Assembly: GCA_951640165.1 (NCBI GenBank)
Contig: OX621257.1
Coordinates: forward strand, 8,071,201-8,135,200
Length of the DNA stretch: 64,000 nucleotides
DNA from: Pseudoips prasinana
Taxonomy: Eukaryota; Arthropoda; Insecta; Lepidoptera; Nolidae
Reading direction: 5' to 3'
Of this stretch, positions 33,535 through 43,370 are shown piece by piece (within the stretch, counting starts at the first letter, position 1; the number at the start of each line of letters is the position of its first letter). The position numbers and the translations under genes were made by a program. The notes below the pieces were generated by a model, which saw nothing but the letters and a program-made list of their open reading frames with translations, did no database searches and was not told where the DNA came from.

Positions 33535-33668
33535 TGGGTGACCGCCTAATTTTTTATATTCTGACCGTTCTCCGTACTTTGGTGGGCACGTCAAGCTGTC
33601 AGTCCCGATTATAATTATTAGACAACAGTCGTTAGGTCATGTTAAAGTCCTACGGGGCAGCCTGTACG
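33535..33668 (+). mobile_element. 5S-like SINE, 5'-truncated
   Basis: AGATGGGTGACCGCC keeps the 5S C-box-like core. GTACTTTGGTGGGCACGTCA and GTCAGTCCCGATTATAATTA match the body at 37400-37500. Confidence 0.65.
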
Positions 33669-33678
33669 CTATTACTCA

Positions 33679-34028
33679 TCTCACTAATATTATAAAGGCG
33701 AAAGTTTGTGAGTGTGTGCATATGTATGTTTGTTACTTCTTTACTTCTAAACGGCTAGAGCGATTTTAATTAAATTTGGTATGGAGTTAGCTGACACCCT
33801 GGATTAACACATAGGCTATGATTTATAAAGTTTATCGCGGGTAAAACCGCAGGCACGGCTATTAATATAAATATGAAAGTTTGTGAGTGTGTATGTTTGT
33901 TACTTCTTCACGCAAAAACTACTGAACGGATTTTGATGACAATTTTTAGTAATATAGCTTTTATATACAAATAACATAGGCCATAATTTATAAAGTTTAA
34001 CGCGGGCGAAACCACGGGGCACAGCTAG
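33679..34028 (+). mobile_element. Two Lep1-type Helitrons in tandem
   Basis: First copy TCTCACTAATATTATAAAGG to GGCACGGCTAT (33679-33862). Second copy, another subfamily (CAAAAACTACTGAACGGATT), ends CACAGCTAG at 34028, then T. Confidence 0.8.
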
Positions 34029-34398
34029 TTGAAACTAATTTTTAAATCGTATTGCGTTTGCTTTCTTATTCCAGGCATACAGATAGACAAACAAAGTATA
34101 TTATTATGTACTTCAAACGCCCCTTTAGGTTGAGCGTTCAAAAGAAATAGTACGAGGACATTTTTTGTTAATTTTCGACCATTTCTATGAATTCTGTAAA
34201 TATTTTGTCGATGCTGATAGACACTTAAATAGATTGGTTTCTATGATATCTCCGTATAAAAGTATCTGAAACGGCCTGGGATAGAAATGATTAGAATATA
34301 AAAACGGATCTTAATTCTGAAATATCACCAATCGTTCTAAATTGAAGACACATTCACAACAACTGGTTTTTCATCATTCGAGTGTTTGTCTATATTTT
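34029..34398. other. DNA without recognised features
   Basis: Nothing supported. Confidence 0.4.
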
Positions 34399-34960
34399 GT
34401 ACTAGCTGTGCCCCGCAGGTTTACCCGCGTGAAACTTTATAAATTATATATAAGCTATATTATTACGACTGCCTCGTTGGTCTAGCGGTAGCGTGTTCAA
34501 CTTGTGTGTGATTCAAATCCCGGTCGGGCCAAAAAGTGATTTCGGGATTTTTCTGTTACGAAACTTTCTCAGTATCAGCCCGAAGTCTGAGAGTTGGCGG
34601 CATTACACCCCCGTGCCTCGGAGAGACCGTAAAGCCGTCGGTCCTGTACCTGACCGCTTTCCGGTCGTGTCGCTAGTCGTCCCATCGGATCATGAGAGTG
34701 ATGGAATAGAAAGCGACTCTGTGTTTGTGCAGACACTTGTGCACTATAATATGTCCCGCATAGATGGCTTGTCTCTAATGAGACTGGCCGTCGTGGTTCA
34801 GAATGGCCGGGAGGACATTATTATTTTTTTATTATTACTACTACAAAGTTTCATCATAATCCGTTCAGTAGTTTTTGCTTGAAAGAGTAACAAACATCCA
34901 TAAATGCATACTCATTCGCGTTTGTAATACTCGTAGGATTTTTGGAGAAGTTTTGAAAAT
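34399..34960 (-). mobile_element. Lep1-type Helitron split by SINE-A
   Basis: The 3' end on the left (CTAGCTGTGCCCCGCAGGTT) runs to about 34466. It resumes at 34836 with CAAAGTTTCATCATAATCCG and GAAAGAGTAACAAACATCC. Confidence 0.75.
34470..34835 (+). mobile_element. SINE-A, nearly full length
   Basis: TGCCTCGTTGGTCTAGCGGT head, ATTCAAATCCCGGTCGGGCC B-box region, body to GACATTATTATTTTTTTATT. Any ORF across it is fortuitous. Confidence 0.85.
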
Positions 34961-35290
34961 CTTTGGGGGGAAGGGTTTGTCCAGCGGTGGCCGTCATTCG
35001 GTTGATATAATAATAATAATAATATCTCGGGACAATGTCGGCACAAATCATCCCAGCCCCAAACTAAGCAAAGCTTGTACTATGGGTACCAGGCGACGAT
35101 ATGCATACTTATATAGATAGATAAATGCTTAAATATATAGGAAACATCCATGACTCAGAAACAAATATTCGTGCTCATCACACAAATATGTGCACTTACC
35201 GGGATTCGAACCCAGGACGACCAGCTTCGTAGGCAGGAGCACTACCAATTAGGCTACGGTGACCGTCGTATATGATAGTGATGATGATGG
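34930..35290 (-). mobile_element. Family-E 3' end containing SINE-B
   Basis: GGGTTTGTCCAGCGGTGGCC, TTGATATAATAATAAT, then SINE-B (about 35010-35270: CATAGTACAAGCTTTGCTTA on minus, TTCGAACCCAGGACG), then TATGATAGTGATGATGATGG of the E end. The SINE inserted in the GAT-rich end. Confidence 0.75.
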
Positions 35291-35639
35291 TCTTGGAATG
35301 ATCCCATATAAATCTAGCGCAAATCGGTTGTCATACAGAGGAGATGAAATTGGTAGGAATAGAAAAAATATTAACGAAATCGGTTTCAAAAGAACGGCCA
35401 AATCCCTTCATAGTCGAATTTAACACATGCACAGTTGGTCAAAAATGTGTACTCAGTGCAGCGTGTAACCGGCCTTAATAGTGTGATAAGTGATAATCGA
35501 TTTAATGAGGGTAGTTAAAAATCTCGATGCCCTCAGTAGTAGAGCAACACTACTGCGCCAGTCAGCCGGTGACCACGATCAATGCAACTTGGTTGAAACG
35601 TCGGAAAAATTATAATAATATCCTGGGACATTATTTTTT
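35291..35639. other. DNA without recognised features
   Basis: Nothing supported. Confidence 0.4.
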
Positions 35640-35805
35640 CTGACAAAATCGGAGACGTTCTCAAGAAGGGCAGGTCAGAAGTACCCTAAACCGAAGTAGA
35701 GTAGAGTAAACGAGGCAAAAGAGGTGTGCAAAGATCGCGACAAATGGAAATCCGTTGTCTCTGCCTACCCCTCTGGGAAACAGGCGTGAGTCTATGTATG
35801 CATGT
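35640..35805 (+). pseudogene. LINE family F, C-terminal fragment
   Basis: AAATCGGAGACGTTCTCAAG, GTGTGCAAAGATCGCGACAA and CCTCTGGGAAACAGGCGTGA match the plus-strand copy at 37745-37975. It ends in TATGTATGCATGTATGTA. Confidence 0.7.
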
Positions 35806-35980
35806 ATGTACATTATTTACACACGGCCATCTGAACCCAAACTAAGCAGAGCTTGTACTAGTGAAGCCAGATAACTGATATCCTACATATACTACTTTTC
35901 TTTTTTAAGTACATACTCATATACATAAACTACACCCAGACTCAGGACAAACGCACATGTTTATTTACACAGGCCCGTCA
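35806..35980 (-). mobile_element. SINE-C, 3' part
   Basis: CACACGGCCATCTGAACCCA, AGCTTGTACTAGTGAAGCCA, ACTCAGGACAAACGCACATG. The tRNA head is lost; GCCCGTCA remains. Confidence 0.7.
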
Positions 35981-36420
35981 GAAATGAAAAGTTAACCTCC
36001 TTCTTTATCAGTCGGTTAACATAAACTCTATGATCTGTTTGTAAGTAGGTACAGATGTACGCAGATAAAAGGAATCCTGAAAATAGCAATCCAATAAAGA
36101 CGATACGATTGGTAACTTCAATGCGCCTTCAATTCGAACCAGTGACAATTACACCCAAAATATTAGGAAATAAATTGCTATTGGGATTTCGCGGTATTTT
36201 CCATCGCAGCAAAGGAGTTTAAAAAATTCGTTTGAAGCCTTTGCCAGTTTGTGATATAAAAGTTCACACCCAGTTTATATCTTGGATTTGTCGAAATGAA
36301 AAGCTGAGTGGATAGATCTGTGGGTACACTTTACTGCACACCAAAAGGATACCGTAAAATATCTTACATTATATAGAACAGTCGTTTTCTACAGCTTCTA
36401 GCAATAAAGGCAATTTTTCA
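35981..36420. other. DNA without recognised features
   Basis: Nothing supported. Confidence 0.4.
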
Positions 36421-36423
36421 TTG

Positions 36424-37330
36424 AGTCAGTAACTGACGTCAGTCCACTGCCGAGTCAGTGCTGACCTGGTACTGCCACCATGTAAATTCATTTCAAGTCA
36501 GTACACTACTGTCGCGTCAGTACTGACTTTAATATTCCTGCATCATATTTTTGGCGTCAGTCCGCTTCCCCCGCCACCCGCGCCAGCGCAACTGACGCCG
36601 TGTAAATGCCGAAGTTAGTCGCTGCCGCTCTATTGTACGGGGACCACGCTGCGTCGCACTGCATCACAAAATGACGCGAAATCTGAGCGAGACTTAAAGC
36701 TTATCCAACTATACTGAATGCCTTTGGGATAACAAATCAGGAAATTATAGAAATAAAAAAATGCGTGCAACAGCATTACAGAATTATTTACTTTGATTTT
36801 TGACGGTTACTGTAGCCTAGTTAGTAGTGCTCCTGCCTACGGAGCTGGTGGTCCTGGGTTCGAATCCCGGTAAGTGCAAATATTTGTGTGATGAGCACAA
36901 ATATTTGTTTCTCAGTCATGGATGTTTTCTATGTATATAAGTATTTATCTATCTATATAAGTAGGTATGTATATCGTCGCCTGATACCCATAGTACAAGC
37001 TTTGCTTAGTTTGGGGCTACGATGATCTGTGTATCATTGTCCCTCGATATTATTATTATTATTTTTTGATGTTTTAAAGAATTCATTTTTCCGCACTGAC
37101 TTTGCGAACGTGTGTACACCAAAAGAAATATCCTCGACTACTGACAAAATACTGACTGCTTGTAAATAGTGACAGTCAGTTTTCGGCGCCAGCACTGACG
37201 ACAGCTACTGACCCTGTGTAAATCTGCCTTAATATTCCTGCTTCATATTTTTGGCGTCAGTCCACTCCCCCGCAATCCGCTCCAGCGCAACCTGACCTGA
37301 CCCTGTGTAAATCTGCCTTAATGATTCTAT
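36424..37330. repeat. Cluster of GTCAGT/ACTGAC motifs with a direct repeat
   Basis: GTCAGT or ACTGAC occurs about twenty times on either side of a SINE-B. An 85-bp direct repeat (TTAATATTCCTGCATCATAT..., TTTTTGGCGTCAGTCC) is at 36520-36606 and 37226-37325, and TGTAAATCTGCCTTAAT occurs twice on the right. No ORF. Probably the ends of an unknown transposon with subterminal repeats. Confidence 0.6.
36805..37070 (+). mobile_element. SINE-B, full length
   Basis: Head GACGGTTACTGTAGCCTAGT, B-box GGTTCGAATCCC, end TATTATTATTATT. Inserted in the GTCAGT cluster. Confidence 0.87.
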
Positions 37331-37344
37331 CTGTGGTCCGTGAT

Positions 37345-37540
37345 CAATGAGGTTAAGCAATAAGGCAACTAGGCTTGCGGTCAGTCCATAGATGGGTGAC
37401 TGCCAAAGTGGTTTAATTTATGAGCGTCTCCGTGCCTCAAAGGGTACGTTGAGCTGTCGGTCCCGGTTGTAGGCATTAGGCAGTCTTTAAGCAATGTCCG
37501 ACGCCTACTGGGCGGCTTGAACTAATCTGACACTAATACA
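37345..37540 (+). mobile_element. 5S rRNA-like SINE
   Basis: GAGGTTAAGCAATAAGGCAA and TTGCGGTCAGTCCATAGATG, GGTGACTGCC line up in order with the 3' half of 5S rRNA (GAAGTTAAGCAAC..., GCGGTCAGTACTTGGATG, GGTGACCGCC). That part covers the A-box and C-box of the type 1 Pol III promoter. The body CTCCGTGCCTCAAAGGGTAC is unrelated to 5S. Confidence 0.72.
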
Positions 37541-37708
37541 GATATATGTGATGACATAGATACATAGACAAGTATATGTGATGTGGTTATTCAACTCCAA
37601 TTGAATGGAAGTAAGTCGGCAATGATTACATAAATAAATTTGTTATATCATTCAGCGCCATTTAGCCCAAACTAAGCAAAGTTGTACTAGGGATACTAAA
37701 CAACGAAC

Positions 37709-37711
<3 letters not shown>

Positions 37712-37744
<33 letters not shown>
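37712..37744. repeat. (TA)n microsatellite
   Basis: About 16 TA units. Confidence 0.95.
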
Positions 37745-37747
<3 letters not shown>

Positions 37748-37975
37748 AGAAGTATACCTGGCTTGTGTGAATGGTACAACCGGAAGAGGAAGACGTCGTG
37801 GAACATTCTGAATAAATCGGACACGTACTTACGAAAGGTCAGGTCAGAAGTACCCTAAACCGGCGAGCATGTATGAAGAATATAATGTCAGTTAACGAAG
37901 CGAAAGAGGTGTGCAAGGATCGTGACAAATGGAAGTCCGTTGGGAGACGGGCGTGACTGTATGTATGTATGTATA
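37745..37975 (+). pseudogene. LINE family F, ORF2 C-terminus and tail
   Basis: The frame reads VYLACVNGTTGRGRRRGTF, then, with shifts, GQKYPKPASMYEEYN and DRDKWKSV-like sequence. It ends GGGCGTGACTGTATGTATGT. The most complete of five F fragments in the window. GRGRPRR and SVVSAYPSGKQA-type motifs identify a LINE polymerase C-terminus. Clade not assigned. Confidence 0.7.
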
Positions 37976-37984
37976 CATATACAT

Positions 37985-38345
37985 TAGTTTTGTAAATATT
38001 TATTTATTTATTTATAGTTAAATAAAACGGTTAATAACCAATTACATTAATTAACATAGAATCAATTACATTACTTATTTTTAGGGTGACATATAAATTT
38101 CAATACAAAATACTGGACATCCTTGCATACTTTCTTTCGCAGAAAACCATACACATTCGCCTTATGTCTGTCCATCTACCGGCAAACACATCGCATTCAG
38201 GATAGGCAATCAGGAGGGCGTTTAGCATATCTAGGGTTCGACATACTGGAGACTTGGCTCTAGCGATAGTATGATGCAGCGGCTTCGCAAATAATTCACG
38301 CCGGTGGCGGCACTGATGATGCCTACGACCAGGCACATATCACCG
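37985..38345 (-). pseudogene. LINE C-terminal fragment with tail
   Basis: The minus frame 38336-38100 reads CRHRRELFAKPLHHTIARAK, SPVCRTLDMLNALLIAYPEC, DVFAGRWTDIRRMC, resembling LINE ORF ends. The minus-strand tail is ATAAATAAATAAATA. Confidence 0.6.
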
Positions 38346-38384
38346 ACAGAATAAATTAAGGAGCTTAGGACAGGAGCTTAATCA

Positions 38385-38650
38385 TCATCATCAGCCTGAT
38401 ATTGTCCACAGCTAGACATATGCCTCCCACAAAAGGTTTCTATAATGATGCCATGTGAAAGGGTTTGTATTAGTAAGCGCGCTTGACATGCGAGTTGGTG
38501 ACCGCAGTTACGTGGTATCTAGTACATGGATGACGTTGCTGCCCGACTACCTGGTGTTTCTCTTAGTCGCTTTTTACGACACCTACGGGATGCTATGGGG
38601 TGATCCTGCTATTCTTTCTTAGGCCGGAAATCACACGGCTAATATCTTAC
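38385..38650 (+). mobile_element. Retroposon tail, family G
   Basis: TCATCATCATCAGCCTGATA, GCTAGACATATGCCTCCC, GTTGCTGCCCGACTACCTGG, CATTCTTTCTTAGGCCGGAA-like end. Opposite strand to 31590-31875. Confidence 0.7.
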
Positions 38651-38655
38651 TTACT

Positions 38656-38850
38656 TATCGTATGGGCAGAGTTGTTCAAGCCGCCTAGTAGGCCTCTAAC
38701 GTGGCTTAACGACAATTGCCTAGCGGCTACTCGGTTGTAACCGAGAGCTTAACGTGCCCCCGAAGCATGGAGATGCTCAGAAATTAAACCACTTTGGTGG
38801 TCACCCATCTATGGACTGACCGCGAGCCTAATTACTTTACTTACGGATCG
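38656..38850 (-). mobile_element. 5S rRNA-like SINE, second copy
   Basis: Minus strand: CTCGCGGTCAGTCCATAGAT, GGGTGACCACC, AAAGTGGTTTAATTTCTGAG. It forms an inverted pair with 37345-37540. Confidence 0.7.
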
Positions 38851-39276
38851 GCAAGAGCATATAAAGATACAATACACAGCAAATAGTTCTAACTGCGAGC
38901 TGTACACTAATTGTCCGTGAGTTATTTTACGTGGTTCCATGATAAAACCAGCGCTGCAATTGTTAATGTTGCAGCTAGTGCTGAGATGGGACCAATTCGG
39001 ACTCGCACAGATAAGATTTAAGGACTTCTATTTGTGTACCTTTATATATATTATTATTATTGTCTGTGTCAGTTTACTGAATAAATGTTTTTTCTTTCTT
39101 TCTTTTAAATACTCAGACCAAGAATAAAACCAACAACTTAACGTGCCAAGATGAAACCGTTTTGGCGAACCCATCTGTAGACTGTCTTCTGCATGAACAC
39201 TTAACGAAATAGTGAGGACAACTGGCTAGAAGTATCCCTATAATTTCACAAGTATATTTCACGACGCATTCGAGAT
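38851..39276. other. DNA with a possible LINE 3' end
   Basis: CTGAATAAATGTTTTTTCTT near 39078 looks like a polyadenylated tail. No protein recognised. Confidence 0.4.
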
Positions 39277-39647
39277 TTAGGCTGATTTCAGAGTGACACG
39301 CGCGGCACGCGCCGGAGGCCAGCGCGTCTCAACAGCAGCGGCGCGTGCGAGACGCGTCTTTCTGAAACGCTAGCTACCAGTAGAGGAGCTCGGGTAGCGC
39401 TGGCCGACGTACATAGGAGTATTACACATAAAAAACCGGACAAAATTGAAAATATTGAAGTTAATGCAACCGCACCCAAAATACATGTTTCTTTACCTAC
39501 GATAACCGGTTTATCAAAAGGCATACCCCCACAAACCCTTAACTACCGCGCATGTCAGACAACATCAGTCGGAACCCAGTCATCGTACTGTACGCGTGTC
39601 TTTGTTCTCGGCGCTCTCGTTTGTGTTTATCACGTTTCTGTGCTAAA

Positions 39648-40201
39648 ATGGCTTCGTGTAGCAAAAAACAGGAAATTATCTATTCGGACATGGATATAGA
39701 AGGTTAGTACTATATACTGAAGTATATTTTATTATGTTTCTTCCAAATTTTCTACTTGTATAGCCAACAATAAACAACGGCTCTTTTTTTACTGGATTTG
39801 TGAAGAAAATTGAAATACATTAGTGTTTTTGTTTATGTGTCGCGCCTTGTCACCTCAAAATTTTTATGTGGGCATACAATGTCAACTCTATGGAATTAGA
39901 AACTTGAATAAAAATTCCCCCCAATGTACCCCATATTTTTTTATAGTACTTCAAACTATAAGGGACAGAAAATAATTATATTGACAAAGCTTATTTTTTG
40001 TTTTCTTTTGTCATAGATCCTTCGGAAAGAGTGAAAAAAATCACCAGAATGGAGCTTTATACTATTATCAAAGAGTTCAAAGGAAAGAAGATTGAAGAAA
40101 ATTTTTCATTGTTGGAGGAAAGACTTGCGCAACTAACTACATGTCCATCAGAAGAAACAAGTGTTCTTAGCCGTTCTTTGAAATATTATTATCATTCTTG
40201 A
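39648..40201 (+). pseudogene. RAG1/Transib-like transposase, N-terminal exons
   Basis: Exon 1 (39648-39702, phase 1) reads MASCSKKQEIIYSDMDIE with donor GTTAGT. Exon 2 starts at 40017 after CTTTTGTCATAG and reads DPSERVKKITRMELYTIIKE, NFSLLEERLAQL, then TGA at 40199. The layout (short first exon, phase 1, then R..TR.(D/E)L..I) matches exons 1-2 of the Transib relic at 24475-23929. From about 40165 the frame is out of register with the C-terminal ORF, so the last residues (KYYYHS) are a shift product of a deletion. Confidence 0.7.
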
Positions 40202-40664
40202 AGTGATATCAAGCGGATATGATATTGATCCTGAGAAATTCGATGACTTTGTACACACAACTGCCAAACTCTACGTGGAACTGTATGGTTGGCATTCCAT
40301 GTCACCTACAGTTCACAAGATTCTACTGCATGGCGCTCAAGTTATATCAAGTCACATTGTACCTATCGGACAGCTATCAGAGGAGGCTGCTGAATCCCGG
40401 AACAAACATTTTCGTAAATATCGCGTAGACTTTGCAAGAAAATTTTCAAGAGTGGACTGCAACAGAGATATTTTAAATAGGTTGTTGCTGACATCTGATC
40501 CCTTCATCAGCTGCAACAGAGTAAAACGAAAGAAGAAAAGCAAGTCTTTTTCCCAGGAAGCTATTAGTATGCTTTTCACGAAAACGATGAATTGTGACAG
40601 TTCCGACGACGAAGATGATGAGGACCAAATCACCTGTGAACTGGGAAACAGTGATTCTGATTGA
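40182..40664 (+). pseudogene. RAG1/Transib-like transposase, C-terminal catalytic block
   Basis: Open from 40182 (no ATG; enters from the deletion joint). Order of blocks: IIIILEVISSGYDIDPEKFD, TAKLYVELYGWHSMSPTVHK, ILLHGAQVISSHIVPIGQLS, EEAAESRNKHFRKYR, ARKFSRVDCNRDILNRLLLT, SDPF, then a Lys-rich and Asp/Glu-rich C-terminus. In RAG1 the corresponding stretch is HK.L.H...II...G..SE...E..NK.FR.FR...AR, and the Glu before SGNK is the third catalytic residue; here that Glu is in AAESRNK. The two catalytic Asp regions are missing. AATAAA follows at about 40734. Confidence 0.75.
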
Positions 40665-40945
40665 TTCAGTCTCCTCATCCATCCAATCCAGAAAAATCCT
40701 AAAAGTAAATACCTCTTTAATTTGTAACTTTTAAATAAATGCCTTATTATGATTAATTAGTGACTTTTATTTAATAAAATAGTAAAATATAATATAAAAT
40801 AATTTTGTCCGACTTTTTATGTCAAATACTCCTATGTGCGACGGCGCGTGTGTCACCGGCGCTGCGGCGCGTTTGAACTGCGTGACTATGAAACGCAACT
40901 ACTATCTAGTGCCTACTCGCCGGCGCGACTCTGAAATCAGCCTTA

Positions 40946-41272
40946 AACGTAATAAAAAACTTCATTGTGAATAAGTATTTTAGCAGATAATAAACTCAGT
41001 ACTAGACAAAGTTTCTTTTAATTAAACCCAATTCTTATAAAGGCAGAAAGGAACAAAAGCTTTTATTCCCCAATCTTTTATCTTCATTAAAAGCTTGGTA
41101 ATCTCAGTCTTTACTAAATGTTAGCATTTATATGCAAAGTGGTTATGTCCGAAGAATTTGCTTTTATTAAGGGCGAATAGATAGCGGTAATACAGTTTGA
41201 TGCCTTAGGCGACGGAGATTGGATCAAGAGGTCGTTAAATTGAATTTTAATCCCATCGATCAAGATGGGGTG
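40946..41272. other. DNA without recognised features
   Basis: Nothing supported. Confidence 0.4.
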
Positions 41273-42000
41273 CGGACTTATCTACGGCCTGCCCAAATGC
41301 TTGCTTTTCACGCCGGAGGTGGGTTCGATTCCCGCCCAGGACAGATATTTGTGTGCACGTTCTGTTTGTCCTAAGTCTGGGTGCAATTTTTTTTTTAAAG
41401 AAAATGGTTTATTTCTCTCTTAAGGCGCATACATCGTGTTGTTATGTTAAAAACATTGTTTAAGCACTTATTTAAAAAAACTTTGAGAGAGCTGGAGTCT
41501 GTACTAGGCTCGAAACCTGTATAACAGATCTCCAGGAATTATCAATATAAGTATACTAGCTGTACCCCACGGTTTTACCCGCGTTAAACTTTATAAATTA
41601 TCACAACACCTCCCCCGTAGGTGATAGCGTGATAATATGTAGCCTATATGTTGACCCGACCTCTTAGTAATATTAATGCAAAATTTTAAGTAAATCTATG
41701 CAGTACTTTTTGAGTTTAGCCCGGATATACATACGGACAAACAGACAAACCGACAAAAATTCTAAAAGCTATATTTATGGCTTCGATATCGACTGTAGAT
41801 CACGCCACACGTATCTTTTTAAAAAAAATATTCAATGTACAGTTTTGACTTTCCTACGATTTTATTATATGTATAGATATTAACAAAAGAAAAATAGTAC
41901 ATATATGTAGTATATCAGTTATCTGGTTTCGATAGTACAAGCTGTGCTTAGTTTGGGATCAGATGGCAATGCGTGAATAATGTCTCAGGATATTATTATT
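41273..42000 (+). mobile_element. SINE-C split by two insertions
   Basis: Head side 41273-41388 (CTTGCTTTTCACGCCGGAGG, GGTTCGATTCCCG). The end resumes at 41880 (ACAAAAGAAAAATAGTAC, GTACAAGCTGTGCTTAGTTT). Between them is an AATT-flanked, T-run-led insert (about 41389-41538) and a Helitron-B. Confidence 0.78.
41556..41877 (-). mobile_element. Helitron-B, full copy inside SINE-C
   Basis: 3' CTAG at 41556-41559 (complement), 5' TCTATACATATAATAAAATC ending at 41877. Flanks A and T as expected. 322 bp, non-coding. Confidence 0.88.
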
Positions 42001-42149
42001 ATTTATTGAAGTAAAACTTGTTTATCATGCATAAAGAAGTTTAACTTGGGGGGGAAACTGGTGAAGCGTGACGAAACCGTTACGAAAACTATTCCAGTAA
42101 TTTTTATTATACTTTGTTTAAATTGCACCCACCGTAATATTATTTTAAA

Positions 42150-42235
42150 AGACAACGCTCGCACTAGGAAATCTAATCCCTGTGTCGCGGGATACTTTAC
42201 AAATACATAGTAGACGGATACAAATAACATCCATA
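42150..42235 (-). mobile_element. SINE-D 3' fragment
   Basis: AAGACAACGCTCGCACTAGG, TGTGTCGCGGGATACTTTAC. Confidence 0.65.
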
Positions 42236-42297
42236 CATATTATCTCTACATCATATAATAATTAGAAATATAATAATTTAATTTAATCATCATCCAA

Positions 42298-42365
42298 ATG
42301 TTGACTGGTAGAGAATGCCTTTGGCATTCTGTCCGCCTTTGTGGAATAAGTTTAAATAAATAAAT
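42298..42365 (+). mobile_element. Short LINE 3' end
   Basis: GACTGGTAGAGAATGCCTTT, GTCCGCCTTTGTG, AAATAAATAAA tail; a common lepidopteran LINE end. Confidence 0.6.
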
Positions 42366-43000
42366 ATAAAGTGTTATCGGGTAAGTCGAATGAATGTTGA
42401 GAGGGATCTATGATAGTGAAGATAGTAATAGAGAGCTACATTACGTTTATTACTGTAGGGCTATGAGAGAGAACGGTGCTAGCACACATTTTCTGTCTCT
42501 TTTTCTCATAGACAAGATGGAGCTAAATAAGTTTTACTTCAGTTGTGTCATCTAAAACACGCACACAGTCGGTTTATTCTCAATTTAATGGGACTAATCA
42601 TAGTCCAATTAGTATATTTTAGCAAGGTTCTTTAATTTATTTTGACAGCTTTCGTACGGCTGTCAAAATAAATTTAAAGATTCACAGTTTATTGCGATTA
42701 TTCCAATAGCAAAAGTAAAACTTTTTAGAAAATGCATTTTATTTTTGCTTTATTTGGTAAATTAAACAACTTTTCATTATACATAATTACAAAGTAAGCT
42801 TAAAATTAGAGTGATAATTGCAATATCAACCACATTCCACGTATTGATTTGTTTTTGTGTTGTGAGTATCTAAAAATAAATGAAGAAATAGAAAAATAAC
42901 AATAAAAGAGGCCTTTAAAACTAAAAATAAAGTAACTAACAATAACTAAAACCATTTAAACTAAAAAAAACTTTATTACCATTACGTTTTGATTTAGTGA
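42366..43000. other. DNA with a 20-bp inverted repeat
   Basis: TTTAATTTATTTTGACAGC and GCTGTCAAAATAAATTTAAA (42629-42681) form a hairpin. No gene. Confidence 0.5.
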
Positions 43001-43305
43001 TCTATACATATAATAAAATCGTAGGAAAGTCAAAACTGTACATTGAATATTTTTTAAAAAGGATACTTGGGGCGTGATCTTCAGTCGTTATCTAAGCCAA
43101 AAATATAGTTTTTAGAATTTTTGTCTGTATGTATGTCCGGGCTAAACTCAAAAAGTACTGCATGGATTTACTTCAAATTTTGCATGAATATTATTAAGAG
43201 GTCGGGTCAACATATAGGGTACAAATTATCACGCTATCACCTAGGGGGGAGGAGTTGCGATAATTTATTAAATTTAACGCGGGTAAAACCGCGGGGCACA
43301 GCTAG
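43001..43305 (+). mobile_element. Helitron-B, full copy (reference copy)
   Basis: TCTATACATATAATAAAATC at 43001 after A, CTAG at 43302-43305 before T. 3' hairpin GCGGGTAAAACCGC. It includes TCACGCTATCACCTAGGGGG. The best preserved plus copy of the family. Confidence 0.9.
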
Positions 43306-43370
43306 TTGTATAATATGGCAAGATGGCTTCTAATATAAAGTTCTTTGTTCAATTCCCATTAAACACAAGA

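Larger units (their letters stand above)
39280..40942 (+). mobile_element. RAG1/Transib-like DNA transposon with TTA duplications
   Basis: The ends GGCTGATTTCAGAGT are perfect inverted repeats, flanked by TTA (39277-39279, 40943-40945). Subterminal regions are rich in CGCGCCGG, and inner blocks CACATAGGAGTATT and CGGACAAAATT are also inverted, giving arms of about 160 bp. Length 1663 bp. The interior encodes the start and end of a transposase with an internal deletion. A 3-bp TTA duplication with a GG-start fits PIF/Harbinger, not Transib, though the protein is Transib/RAG1-like. Confidence 0.82.

Noticed and set aside
34493..34882. 129-aa ORF
   Set aside because: It is a read-through of SINE-A; other copies have stops in the same frame.
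36805..36900. A true tRNA gene
   Set aside because: The B-box is good, but the same head recurs with the same SINE body at four sites and the acceptor stem does not close.
39648..40664. A spliced host gene encoding a small acidic nuclear protein
   Set aside because: It lies wholly within inverted repeats flanked by TTA, and the two frames do not join in register; a deleted transposase explains it.
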